The notes under the pieces were generated by a model. That model searched no databases and was not told where the DNA came from. It saw nothing but the letters and a program-made list of their open reading frames with translations. From assembly GCF_022965805.1 (NCBI RefSeq), contig NC_133101.1, positions 682,001-746,000 on the forward strand: a DNA stretch of 64,000 nt, read 5' to 3'. A program made the translations under genes and the position numbers. Source of the stretch: Primulina eburnea. Its lineage: Eukaryota; Streptophyta; Magnoliopsida; Lamiales; Gesneriaceae. The number at the start of each line of letters is the position of its first letter. Position 1 is the first letter of the stretch. Shown here piece by piece: positions 1-9,985 of the stretch.

Positions 1-396
1 TTATTTTTATTGTAAAAAATTAGGATATGTGTGAAAATCTCTATTTAATAGAAAATTTAGTTGAAATTTCAAAAGAAAAGATAAAATTGGTCGTGTATTT
101 GTTTTATATAAATTGATTAGTACAATTTTTTCAAGTCTAATAAATTAATAAAATTTTCACTTTACATATTATTATTTAAAAATGTGTTCATTTCATTATT
201 TATAAATTAAGTTATAAAATTAATAATGCATTTTTTTTTTGGGATATGATCAGTGCAGTTTAGTTTATACTCTATGGAGTTTATTTTTTGAAAAAAATAT
301 TTTTAATTATAATATTAGATATTACAGGTTCGATATATACAATTTTTTACTGCATCATGATAATTATTTAAATAGTTTTAACATTTAGAATCAGAA
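1..396. other. AT-rich intergenic DNA
   Basis: Very AT-rich sequence with short poly-A and poly-T runs. I see no open reading frame with family similarity, no RNA gene and no recognisable element before the MITE that begins at 405. Confidence 0.6.
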
Positions 397-404
397 TAAA
401 ATAT

Positions 405-989
405 CAGGGGTGTTAATCGGGTCGGGTGGGTCGGGTTTCGGATCAACCCGCGGATTTTTTTATTTTTTTCCAACCCAAACCCGAAGCAACCCGAATACCT
501 CCAACCCGAACACGAACCCGTATAACTCGATTCAACCTGTTTAACCCGCTTAACCCGAATTTTATTTATTTTTTTTAAAAAAAAATTAATGACAAAAATT
601 CGAAAAATAAAAAATAATAATAACATTTTAATTTAAACACATAATAACAAAATTTTCGATTTAAATTTGAAAGTTTAATTGTAGAAAATTAAAGTATATT
701 TATTAAATCAAATAAACAATTGTTAAAAAATAAAAAAAATATATACAAAATAAATATTAAATGATCAAAATTTATCATATAAATATACAATAAATTTTGT
801 TCAAACATACCATATATAAAAATATAGGTAATATTTTCAAAAAAAAAAAGTTTTCGGGTCAACCCGCGACCAAACCCGAAACCCATCTAACTCGACACTA
901 ACCCGAACCCGAAATACCCCAACTCGAACCTGATTTTTTCGTGTTGGGTCGTGTCGGGTCGACGGTTGTTTTGTATTTTGACACCCCTA
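405..989. mobile_element. hAT-type MITE with ACCCG-rich ends
   Basis: The ends are CAGGGGTGTTAA on the left and TTGACACCCCTA on the right. They form 12-bp terminal inverted repeats with two mismatches. They are flanked by a perfect 8-bp target duplication, TAAAATAT (397-404 and 990-997), which is the hAT signature. Just inside each end are runs of CGGGT/ACCCG motifs (about 415-550 and 855-965) that can pair with each other across an AT-rich core. There is no transposase, so it is non-autonomous. Confidence 0.8.
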
Positions 990-1174
990 TAAAATATTGC
1001 CAATCAAATAAAAATTTTATGGCAACATGTAACTGAATCTTTAGGTTCTTCCATCAATATGGTACAAGGAATCAAAATGAATAAATAATCATAATGGTAA
1101 TACATAAAAAAGATCGGTTAGTTCGCGTGTTAACGAACTCATTGCTGAGAGATTTATGTATACATGTGCAGAAT

Positions 1175-1666
1175 TCAATCGGCCTGATGTTGTTTTGGAT
1201 TGACACATGAACTCTTAGAATCAGAAACCAAATGCTGCCTGAACATGGCAATAAAGTTCTCAACTCTTTGGTTCAATTCCTCCTTGCTGAACTCGAATTG
1301 AGCTTCTTCTAGCACTTTCCCATCTTCATCACATTTGATATTTGTTTCGTTTTCCACACACTGTACGCGAGCTATAATGTTAGCCGAAACGTGAGGCTGC
1401 CATGGTTGCATTTTCTTCTTCTTATCGAGTTCCGGATCGGCATTTCCATATTGTGTATCAGTACTGTGGTTCGAATTCGACGTCTGGGATTTGGAAGTGA
1501 AGAGAATGGGCAAGAGCAAGAGGTTCAACAAGAGGAACGCCCACACTCGCCAATGTGCGAAGAGGGACACAACAGTGGCACGTTCAATGCAGGCCATTAG
1601 CGCAGCTGTTCCTGCTGCGAACCAGACTGCTTTTATTTGGTCGTCTCGTCTAGCCTCCCCTGCCAT
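1175..1666 (-). CDS. DUF4408/DUF761-type small membrane protein
   Basis: A single-exon protein of 163 aa. The start is the ATG at 1666 (MAGEARRDD); the frame is open a little further but only through a GTG. Two hydrophobic segments lie near the N terminus (about residues 13-30 and 35-53), as in plant DUF4408 proteins. A polar middle follows. The tail ELNQRVENFIAMFRQ resembles the DUF761 motif of 'cotton fibre'-like proteins, where a short helix ends the chain. The family is plant-specific and its molecular role is poorly known, so I assign none. Membrane location is inferred from the hydrophobic segments. The next gene, at 3458-5227, is on the same strand but too far away to be linked. Confidence 0.75.
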   Translation of the reverse strand: MAGEARRDDQIKAVWFAAGTAALMACIERATVVSLFAHWRVWAFLLLNLLLLPILFTSKSQTSNSNHSTDTQYGNADPELDKKKKMQPWQPHVSANIIARVQCVENETNIKCDEDGKVLEEAQFEFSKEELNQRVENFIAMFRQHLVSDSKSSCVNPKQHQAD

Positions 1667-3457
1667 TGATAAAAGTTGCACAAATCTCCTTAGCTGGAAG
1701 ATTTAAAAAAATGGGTTTTCAACAAATTTAGATACCATGCTTCGAGTGTAGCAAATTTTTCGCCTTTTATAGATGAGTTCTCATGTTTTTTGGCTATTTT
1801 AATTCTTGGTGCTTGATTAATGAAAACTGGTTCGCAGGCTTTGTAATGATAAGTTGACATGTCCTTTGCGAGGGACAAGAAAACATTCTCGCCATGCACT
1901 GCAGCAGAATCAGTGGAATAAGCTAATCATCATCTACTCCAACTTGTGTAGCGAGTTCTCAAGTCCAATAATTTTCTGATTCTCTATATATACTTAAAGA
2001 CCTTTACTAAAAACTAATGAGCTAAAATCTAACTGATGATGGCAAATTCATAGAGGGGGAGAAGGCCAATAAAGGGAACAATAGAGTGGGGTTGGGTAGT
2101 ATTATAGCGCATGCTTTTATTTGAGAAATTGAAAGCTGACTTAACAGTGAAATGTTTGGGGTCGACACCTGAATGCACGCCTATGCTATGCTAGTGTTTA
2201 ATATTACATTCTTAGTCCCACAAAGAAGAAAGTAAAACATTTTATTTCTTTGACAAGTATATTTTTAAAGTTTTACATTGATTTTTCTAAAAACAATAAC
2301 TTTTAATTTCACAAATTCTTGATTATGCGAAGATGGCTTATATATATCACATCAAAAACTCAATATGAAACAAAAACTCAAGTTCGAAACTCAATTATAA
2401 CAAACTATTTCTCCAATTCTTTTTTTGGGAAAACAAAAATCTTAGATTTGCGGCAATATATTTCACGGAAGATTTTTGTATCAAGTGATACTAACTTGCC
2501 ATCATGTCTTGTAGAGCATTAAGTTTACACAATTACGGGATAAGATTTCAAGTCTGAGATTCCATTCGACAAGGCAAGTATTTCTTACTTAGCAACAACT
2601 ATTTTTTAAAACACGTTAACAATTTTAAATGGTACGACTTATTTTGCTCGATATCTCCGATTATAAACCAAGTTTGGAAACTTCTTTCTTGTCTGTTTTT
2701 TTTTTCATTTATTGAAATTCCCAGCACTTGATAGCATTACCTATTTACCTTTTCTAACTAAGAAACTGAAAGTAACCTGAAAACCGAAAAGAGGGTGGTT
2801 TCATTGCTTACTAGATACAACTTCAAAAGGACAGTTACCCTTTTTTCCACCACCAGCTATCTCAAACAAGTTTTAAGATTACCGTTCATGCTACCCCAAA
2901 TAAGAGCGCATATTTTACACGTTTCCATAACCAAACCATTTCATAAAATTGAAGGCAAAATTGCTAATAGAATGCCAGAAAGATACAAGAATGACCAATT
3001 ATGAGAAATCATAAATAGGAATGTCGGGCACTTTCTTACAGTTCTTCCGCGAATATATAAAACATAGGTCTTGTTCTTCACATGGCTCGACCATTGCAAA
3101 TCTCGACAGAGCAAGTTAACTGCTACCACCTCTTCCAGACAAAGAAATAAGCTGTAGAGAAGCAATTTTACATGAGGTCTTGATTATCAAGCAAATGGGC
3201 TTTGCGTGCACCACATCGTTGATCTCACATCAATTTCCAACACAAACATAAATAGATCATTCATCTGGTCAGAAAACACTTGTGGTTCACCAGAGAGTCA
3301 CCGAGATTGTTTTTGGTTGAGACTAAACATATTTTGAACATATAATTGTATATTAAATGCATATGTAGTTTCAAAATATAACTCCCTCATTATATATTGT
3401 TGACCACAATGAGACGTTACACCAAACAAGTAACGTGGTTCAATTATAGAGTAAAGG
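1667..3457. other. Intergenic region between two minus-strand genes
   Basis: This should hold the promoter of the DUF4408-type gene and the 3' UTR of the coiled-coil gene. Only short chance reading frames are present. I find no RNA gene, transposon end or convincing regulatory site. Confidence 0.5.
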
Positions 3458-5227
3458 TCATTCAACCTGATGCGCAACCTGCGCCAGTCCTCTGCAGTCC
3501 ATGGGTGATTTAGTCAACAGTTTTGAGCTTTGACAGCCGGAGCTCTTTCTCAAAGGACTATCTGCAGAAGGAGATTTGCTCTCAGGGTAAATCATGGAGT
3601 CCTTTCTTTTCCTACTGAATGTATATTTGAAGACCCTTTCGCAGTCATCACAGCAAAGATTAGATGCTTCAGTTGCAGTGGCACAATTCACATCATGATC
3701 AATCTTTGATGCCTTATCCAACCCAAACATGACATCGTGCTCATCCTGTTTTACCAGAACATCTATCAATTCTATGTCCGTATCCGGTGGATTCTCATAA
3801 TGCCTGAGATCATCATTTGAGTTTTCTTCTGCACAATCAAGATTCTTTACAATTTGAGTTTTGTCATCTGTTTTCAACTTATCGCCAGATTCAACACCGT
3901 GTCTGACTTTCTTAATCTTGCAGCACGACAGAGATGAAATGGCCAGACGAGCTTTCTTGAACTGATGAGAGCAAGCACTCATAACTTCATCCCAATGCTT
4001 GAGTTTTCTTTTTCTTATACTTCTACGGACAACAGAGACATCTTCACTTTTCCCACGTGGAACATTTTCCACCGACACAGAAGCACTCTCAACAATATTC
4101 ATACTCTCAACATTGGTTGAATTCTCAAAAGGATCTAACTTCTCTCCAAGAGGTAAATCCTCGCTGACTATGTTCTCGGTCATCTGAACTGCCTGAGTAC
4201 ATCCATTCCCTAACACATCAGTCTCTTTTATGGGGGTCAAATTCTGGTGGTTGTCGACTGCATAAATATGACATTCAGAATTCACATCTGGGCTTCGCTT
4301 ATCTAAACCAAAGTGCTTGCCATCAATAGTGAGAAGTTCTGGCCCAGACACTGGCGGTTCTGTAAACTGCTCATAACCACTTACGTTATCCTTCGCAGCC
4401 GTATAACTCACTTTCCCATTTTCACTTTGTCTCAAAGAAAGCACAGGCCTGCGCTTTGCCTGATCCAGTTGCTCCTGAGCCTCATTCAGTTCGGCTCTAA
4501 GCTCTAATATGATCCCTTCTGCTTCATCAAGCTGACATTCAAGCTCGTCAACTTTTCTTTGTTGATTGATGAACGTAACCTCTGCTTCTTTTTTCTGTTG
4601 ACATTCATTTGATAATTATTTCAATACCAAATATTTATTCATTATCTTCAATTAAACTATCAAATCCAAACATGAAATTTTCAGATCATACCCAGCCATA
4701 ACAATCATTCATGATCCTCGTCATATAATCTCATATCAGAATTCAATGATAAGATTGGACGCAAAGAAAAAAAACAAGAAGGAAGGAAAATCATTAATCA
4801 ATCAAACTAACTCCCGAAAAATAAACAAAAAAAAAGTTAAATCGATGAAAACAATAGGCCATTGCTCATTCTCCGCAAACAAATCTTGTTCAAGTAGCGA
4901 TTATTCGATAACTAAAGCAATCACGAGTAAAGTTTTATCTTTCCAACTTGCCTTCCTATCGATCATCTGTTTTAAACGAAGCAGCATTCGAGCAGCTTCT
5001 TCTTTTGTGGAAATCAAGTCCTGTTCTAATCTCCGAGCTTTTAGATCCGACGCCATCACTCGCGACGCCGCCTCTCTCGCTGTGTTCAGAATCATCTCCG
5101 CATATGCCCTCTTCAATGCGTCCATTTTCTGCACCCAAAAAAAAAAAAATCAAACCGATGATAACCTTGAAACAAAATGTATCAGCTCGGCAATCCACAA
5201 CCGAGAGATTACCTCCGCATCCGCCAT
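3458..5227 (-). CDS. Coiled-coil, basic-motif plant protein of unknown function
   Basis: Three exons on the minus strand: 5227-5213, 5128-4952 and 4594-3458, giving 442 aa. Exon 1 encodes only MADAE. Intron 1 is GT-AG; intron 2 starts with GC (exon AAG, then GCAAGT), the usual form of GC-AG introns, and the frame continues exactly. Residues 6 to about 118 are heptad-rich and predicted coiled coil (MDALKRAYAEMI, LRLKQMIDRK, VDELECQLDEAEG). The rest is acidic and low in structure, with basic clusters (RRSIRKRKLKHW and SRKRK) that could be nuclear localisation signals. I recall similar uncharacterised proteins in other plants but no experimental role. Nuclear localisation is inference. Confidence 0.8.
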
Positions 5228-5686
5228 GCCTCGAAATCGGCGATTTCCGACGGGAAAAGGTACTGGATTTTTTATACTGAGATATGTTTTCGTTTGACGG
5301 TACAATCCGTGTCTAAATTCTGTCATGGAGGTGGAGTACGACGTCGTATTCGATGCCGCGTCGTCGTTGCGACGCTGATTAAGCGCGAAGACTTTAGTTG
5401 GAACTTGGGAAGGCGCGGGCCAGCGTGATTGAGATTTTGAATTCGTTTTCGATTTTTAAATGGGCTTCACTAGGTCTGGGCCCTATACCAAATAGGCCCA
5501 GGTTAGTTGTGTTGTGTTGTGTATGCTGATTCATCAGCCTCCAAAAACTGAGTCTGTGACTTTCATTACAATTGATTTACACTTTACTGTTTCTGACATT
5601 TCAATGACAATCAATAAATATTACTCTTTGGTAAGGGCAATGATTTGGATGTATAATACAAGTGACAAAAGATGGATAACTATATA
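5228..5686. other. Upstream region of the coiled-coil gene
   Basis: A GC-richer stretch immediately upstream (about 5300-5430) is likely promoter and 5' UTR for the minus-strand gene. I see no clear TATA box and no other gene. Confidence 0.4.
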
Positions 5687-5689
5687 TAA

Positions 5690-6324
5690 GGGCACCCACA
5701 TTGGGTGTTAAAAGGGGTGTTATAACACCTCTTTTAACACCCACTCTCTAATGTGAGTGGGCGTTATAACGCCCACTCACATGAGAGAGGGTGTGGGGCG
5801 TTCATCTGTATGAACGCCGATGAACGCCCCATGTGTCAGCCTATTTTTTTTTTAAAATTCCACATTTAGCGACGGTTTTTTAAAATCTGTCGCTCCTAGC
5901 GACGGATTTATAGAAACCGTCGTCGATCTGCTGACACGCGGGCCCTACGTGTTTTGAATTATATTTGGACGACCAAAAAAATTGGCCATTTAGCGACGGG
6001 TTTTTTTAAACCGTCGCTAAATCGTCGCTTTTTACGATGGCGTTTAACTAACCGTCGCTAAACGTTGTTACATATATAAAAACAAATTATTATTAATATA
6101 AAATAATAATAATTTAAATTTCTTAAAAAATTTGAAATTGAATTTATTTAATGTAAAATAAGAGTGAGATAAATGAGTGGACAGCGGGACCTACAAATAA
6201 TGAGTGTGAATGTTAAAATGAATGTGGGAGAATAGATGTGTTAATGTAATGTGTATGTGGCATGTGGACCCCACGATTTTTGATGAGGTGGTGGGTGTTA
6301 TAACACCCACCAATGCGGATACTC
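5690..6324. mobile_element. PIF/Harbinger (Tourist)-like MITE
   Basis: The left end GGGCACCCACATTGG and the right end (read inward GAGTATCCGCATTGG) agree at 11 of 15 positions. A 3-bp duplication TAA flanks both sides (5687-5689, 6325-6327), as expected for PIF/Harbinger. Subterminal GGTGTTATAACACC palindromes are present at both ends. The interior (about 5866-6065) carries several direct and inverted copies of an AGCGACGG motif that can form strong hairpins and may come from another transposon. No transposase is encoded. Confidence 0.7.
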
Positions 6325-6383
6325 TAATGTGTTGTGACTAATCATAGGTGTTTGGTATATGGTTTTGAGCGATTAGCGATATT

Positions 6384-6604
6384 TTTGTAGATTGAGTGTT
6401 CCACATCCAAGTGATAGCATTGAGACTCGGTTGACAAGCTCATTGGCAAGACCGGAGGGGCTAGGTCGGAAATCAGGGTGGTTGCACCTTGCTTTGTATG
6501 TAAAGCAGTGTGCAGCCTCTTTGCAGAAGGCCTATGTTGGCGATAAAGTGAAACTCGAATCTTCTCCATATTACTATATCTCTAGAGTCAATAATTTGAT
6601 ATGA
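6384..6604 (+). pseudogene. Exon-like fragment, unidentified
   Basis: An open frame follows a good splice-acceptor-like sequence (TTTTTGTAG) at about 6383-6391. It encodes a protein-like stretch including LARPEGLGRKSGWLHLALY and VKQCAASLQKAY before a stop at 6602-6604. It lacks an ATG and has no partner exon that I can find. The composition looks more like real coding sequence than its AT-rich surroundings. It could be a gene fragment carried by a transposon or the remnant of a decayed gene. I do not recognise the family. Confidence 0.35.
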
Positions 6605-7349
6605 ATCTTTTTATGAAATATGATAGATGATGACCATGATATAACTTCAATATTTTAAATCATATAAAAAATCAAATTTCACGTTTTGATAGCTCAAAAT
6701 CGAACAATTATTCACAATTTATCAACTATAGTTGATTTAATTGAAAATATGCAATATTGGTTTAACCACAAGTATTCATTGATGGGAAACTCGTGAATGA
6801 CAAGTGGAGCAGGTAGAAATCCCACTAAAAGAGTGGTGAACTAAAACATAAAAAGAATTCCAATGTGGTATCCAAAAGCAAGTTTTGATTTTTATTTTTA
6901 CAAGGGAAAAAACATAGAAAGTCTTTAAAATCTAATGTTCCAAATTAATAAGTGAATTAACTGCATCAATGTCGATTAATTAACTTTTATAGAAGAGTGT
7001 AAACAAAACACCTATCCTAAAATTCAATCGAGAGACGTGGTAAAATTATGTTTTTCAGGCCGGGGGTGATTAATTCAAAACTATTTTTTTTTACCTTTAA
7101 CAGAGTGATGATGCTTGTCGGCCATTGAACCAAATTTCATGATCATTATAAAAATAGCGCGCACACACATAGATAGAACGACTTGATCTATATTTAAAGT
7201 TAAAGTAATATTTTTAAAATAAAAAATAATATATTTTCGTGAGAGAGGTCAGATAAAAAATTTGTTTCACAACAACGATTTGTAAGACGATGTTGTATAA
7301 ATTTTTTTGCTGATGAAATAATAAATAAATTAAGCAGAAGACCAACAGA
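6605..7349. other. AT-rich intergenic DNA
   Basis: No coding potential, RNA gene or repeat boundary is visible between the exon-like fragment and the target duplication of the solo LTR. Confidence 0.5.
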
Positions 7350-7439
7350 TCCAATGTAGTAGCCCGAATTCCAAATTGGGTAATTAACGGAGTAATGGTG
7401 ATTAAGAAGGTTTAATGTGTAATTTTGACCGAGTCATGA

Positions 7440-7655
7440 TCGGACGGACCGAAGATGGTTCGGAAGCACCGAAGAGTTCGGAAGGTCCGAAGTGGGTTCG
7501 ATGGATCCGATCATGAGGTGTCAAGAGCAGCTGGACACGTGCATGTTCGGACGGTCCGAAGTGTATGATCGGAGGATCCGATCATGAGCTGTCAAGAGCC
7601 AATGGACACGTAGCGTTCGGACGTTCCGAAGTATTGTTCGGAGGATCCGAACATG
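7440..7655. repeat. Tandem ~71-bp repeats in the LTR U3 region
   Basis: GATCCGATCATGAG recurs at 7504 and 7575 with a similar following sequence. Flanking partial units share palindromic motifs of the type TTCGGACGGTCCGAA. They lie just upstream of the LTR TATA box, where plant LTR enhancers usually sit. An enhancer role is inference. Confidence 0.6.
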
Positions 7656-7658
7656 GCC

Positions 7659-7666
7659 TATAAATA
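7659..7666 (+). promoter_or_regulatory. LTR TATA box
   Basis: TATAAATA inside the solo LTR, downstream of the tandem repeats. It is the best promoter candidate for plus-strand transcription from this LTR. Confidence 0.5.
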
Positions 7667-8801
7667 GTGCTCGGATTTCTCATTTTGTGACTTGCCAATT
7701 CATGATTTTGCCTCATAGTTGAGAGGATTTGGAAGGTTTCTAGGGTTAGTTGTTGGTCGAGCGATAGCCAAGAGCTGCCAGGAGTAGTAGCGTAGCGGCG
7801 CCTGAGTTTCAAGGCAATCGACATCAAAGGGCTGTCGACGGACGAAGGTAAACCCTAAACCTTTGGTAGTACTAGGGAGTACTGGTTTTGCTAGTCGAGC
7901 ATGGTAGTATTGATTGAGTATGCTTTTGATGCGTAGGCTTGTGCTAGACCTGATTAGCGGTGTTGCGTAAGGCTAGGCTTGCTGTGATAGAGGTACGAAA
8001 GTACTATCCGAGATATCCTGGTTGAGTATACATTCTTATATGTGTTGCATGATTATGTGGTGCATTGATATATGTCATATGATGCATGCTATTATGTCAC
8101 GTTTACTACTGCATGTTGCATTTCATATTGAGCCGTATCTCCTTCGAGATAGCCTTTACTGTTGAGCTGTATCTCTTTCGAGATAAGCTATATCTTGTGG
8201 GGCCGCTCAGCCCTGTCTTGTCTTGTGGACGCATGGACACCGAGAGTACACAGTGGCCGACGGGTCGGGAGGGCTTCGGTGATCCGGGACATTTTAGGTC
8301 CACGTCTGTTCTTGCAGTGGATGCAGTGACCCAGAGGTTGGACCGCGCGGCACTATCCACTTGGCGCCTCTAGACTGAGCATTTTGAGATCTTTTGTGAC
8401 TCCTGTTTCTTGACTACCCTGGTATCATATCATAGCATGTGCATTTCATATAGGTTTGTATACTCATACTTTTGCACTGGGCGTTCTTATCGCTCACGTC
8501 CTCGGTTTTGTTTATTCTTGGACACCCCATTCCCACGGGGCAGGCCTCAGGTTGGACAGCTCAGGAGGAGCAGGAGGAGGACGTTGAGTAGCTGGTTGGT
8601 TTAGTTTATCGGTATTGTTTTGATTCGATATGGTTGTATTGGGTATTTTATTTTGAGTTATTCTAGACTTCGATTGGGTTGTATAACCACTATTGTTGTT
8701 GACTGTTCCGCTGTTATCTCTGATTGTTTTTAATAATTAAGTTAAGTTGCATGCTTAGTTCTTGCCTAGTAGGTGATTCTGGAACGGGTCACTACATCCA
8801 A

Positions 8802-9680
8802 TGAGACCAACGATATATATATTATTTTATTTTATTTTATTTATAATTTGGTAAAAACCGTGTTTTGACCAACCCCAGAAAAGGGTTTTGGAAAGTCATC
8901 ATCGACTTGAATTTCCTTTTTTCAATGATGCTCCATTTTATATTAATAATAATCATTATAATAAAAAATTATAATATAATTATCATCGCATTACACAATT
9001 CTATTATTTTATTTTAACTTAAATCACACACTTTTTATTATTATTATATCTTCTTGACTATTCATTGATAATATTTGATCAGTGAGATCCGCTTGATCAG
9101 AACAAATATCCCTCGAGTACGTGCTCCATTTTTCACTTCACGAAAACATTATTTGCGATATTAATAAATTAACATTTCAAGCAATAGTATCATAAAAAAA
9201 AGTCAAAACCCTTTTAAATTTACCTCGTTTAAATAATAAAATCATTATTATTTTTAAATAAAAGAATAGTTTTCAAACGTATGGATGCATCCACTTTGTG
9301 AATTGTGGCACAGTATAATTTTAAGTGATGAATTACTACCATGGATGATCGAAATTCAGCACAAAAATCATTGAATTTGACCACCAACGAAATTATGTAT
9401 TCTTGGTGCAAAGTCTAGTAATCCCATTTCATTTGGCACTGTAGTCTGTGCAGTGTTTTATTTCTTGCCTTCAATCTTCAGATAACAAAATATATATTAA
9501 TATTTTGTTTACAACATAAATCTGTTGTATACATAACAACTTAAAATTTTATATTTTTCAATCACAAATGCAAAGGATGAAATATAATGTCGTTTAAATT
9601 GATTGTATAATAAAAAAATTTATTTTATATGAAATAAAAATCAAAAAAAACTTTTTGTCTTAAAATTCAGAAATAGGAGA
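8802..9680. other. AT-rich intergenic DNA
   Basis: No gene, RNA or element boundary seen. Several homopolymer and TTA/ATT-rich runs are present. Confidence 0.5.
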
Positions 9681-9689
9681 ATAATCTTA

Positions 9690-9843
9690 GACAAAAACTT
9701 GATGGTCTAACGGGTCGTATTTGTGAGACGGATATCTTATTTGGGTCATCCATGAATAAGTATTACTTTTTATTGTGAACATGAGTAGAGTTGACCGTCT
9801 CACATATTAAGATCCGTGAGACGGTCTTACATGAGACCCATTC
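9690..9843 (+). mobile_element. Short Mutator-like MITE, copy A
   Basis: A 154-bp element with the ends GACAAAAACTTG and GAGACCCATTC, flanked by a perfect 9-bp direct repeat ATAATCTTA (9681-9689, 9844-9852). It contains GTGAGACGG and GTGAGACGGTC motifs at both sides that can pair. It is closely related to 20671-20855 (opposite strand) and to 12432-12596. A 9-bp duplication suggests Mutator-type insertion; a SINE is less likely because no A or B box is seen. Confidence 0.65.
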
Positions 9844-9985
9844 ATAATCTTAAGCTTGAAATCACACTACCAAGCTCTCCGAATTTCATGCAAAGAACAT
9901 TTATCTCTTCGTTTACAGTACTTCTCTGGGAATTATATTTATCTTCGATGTGATCAATCCCACCTCTGTTTCAACACTATCAATC

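Larger units (their letters stand above)
7355..8796. mobile_element. Solo LTR (probably Ty3/gypsy)
   Basis: A 1,442-bp segment begins TGTAGTAGCCCG and ends CGGGTCACTACA, giving TG...CA termini with a short inverted repeat. A perfect 5-bp target duplication TCCAA flanks it (7350-7354 and 8797-8801). No internal retroviral-type domain is present, so it is a solo LTR left by recombination between two LTRs. A TATA box (TATAAATA, 7659-7666) marks the LTR promoter if the plus strand is the sense strand. Upstream of it lie 71-bp direct repeats. The length and end sequence fit plant Ty3/gypsy LTRs, but without internal domains the family is uncertain. Confidence 0.8.

Noticed and set aside
410..990. 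ACCCG-rich runs as interstitial telomere repeats
   Set aside because: The unit is not TTTAGGG/CCCTAAA and the runs lie inside a bounded MITE.
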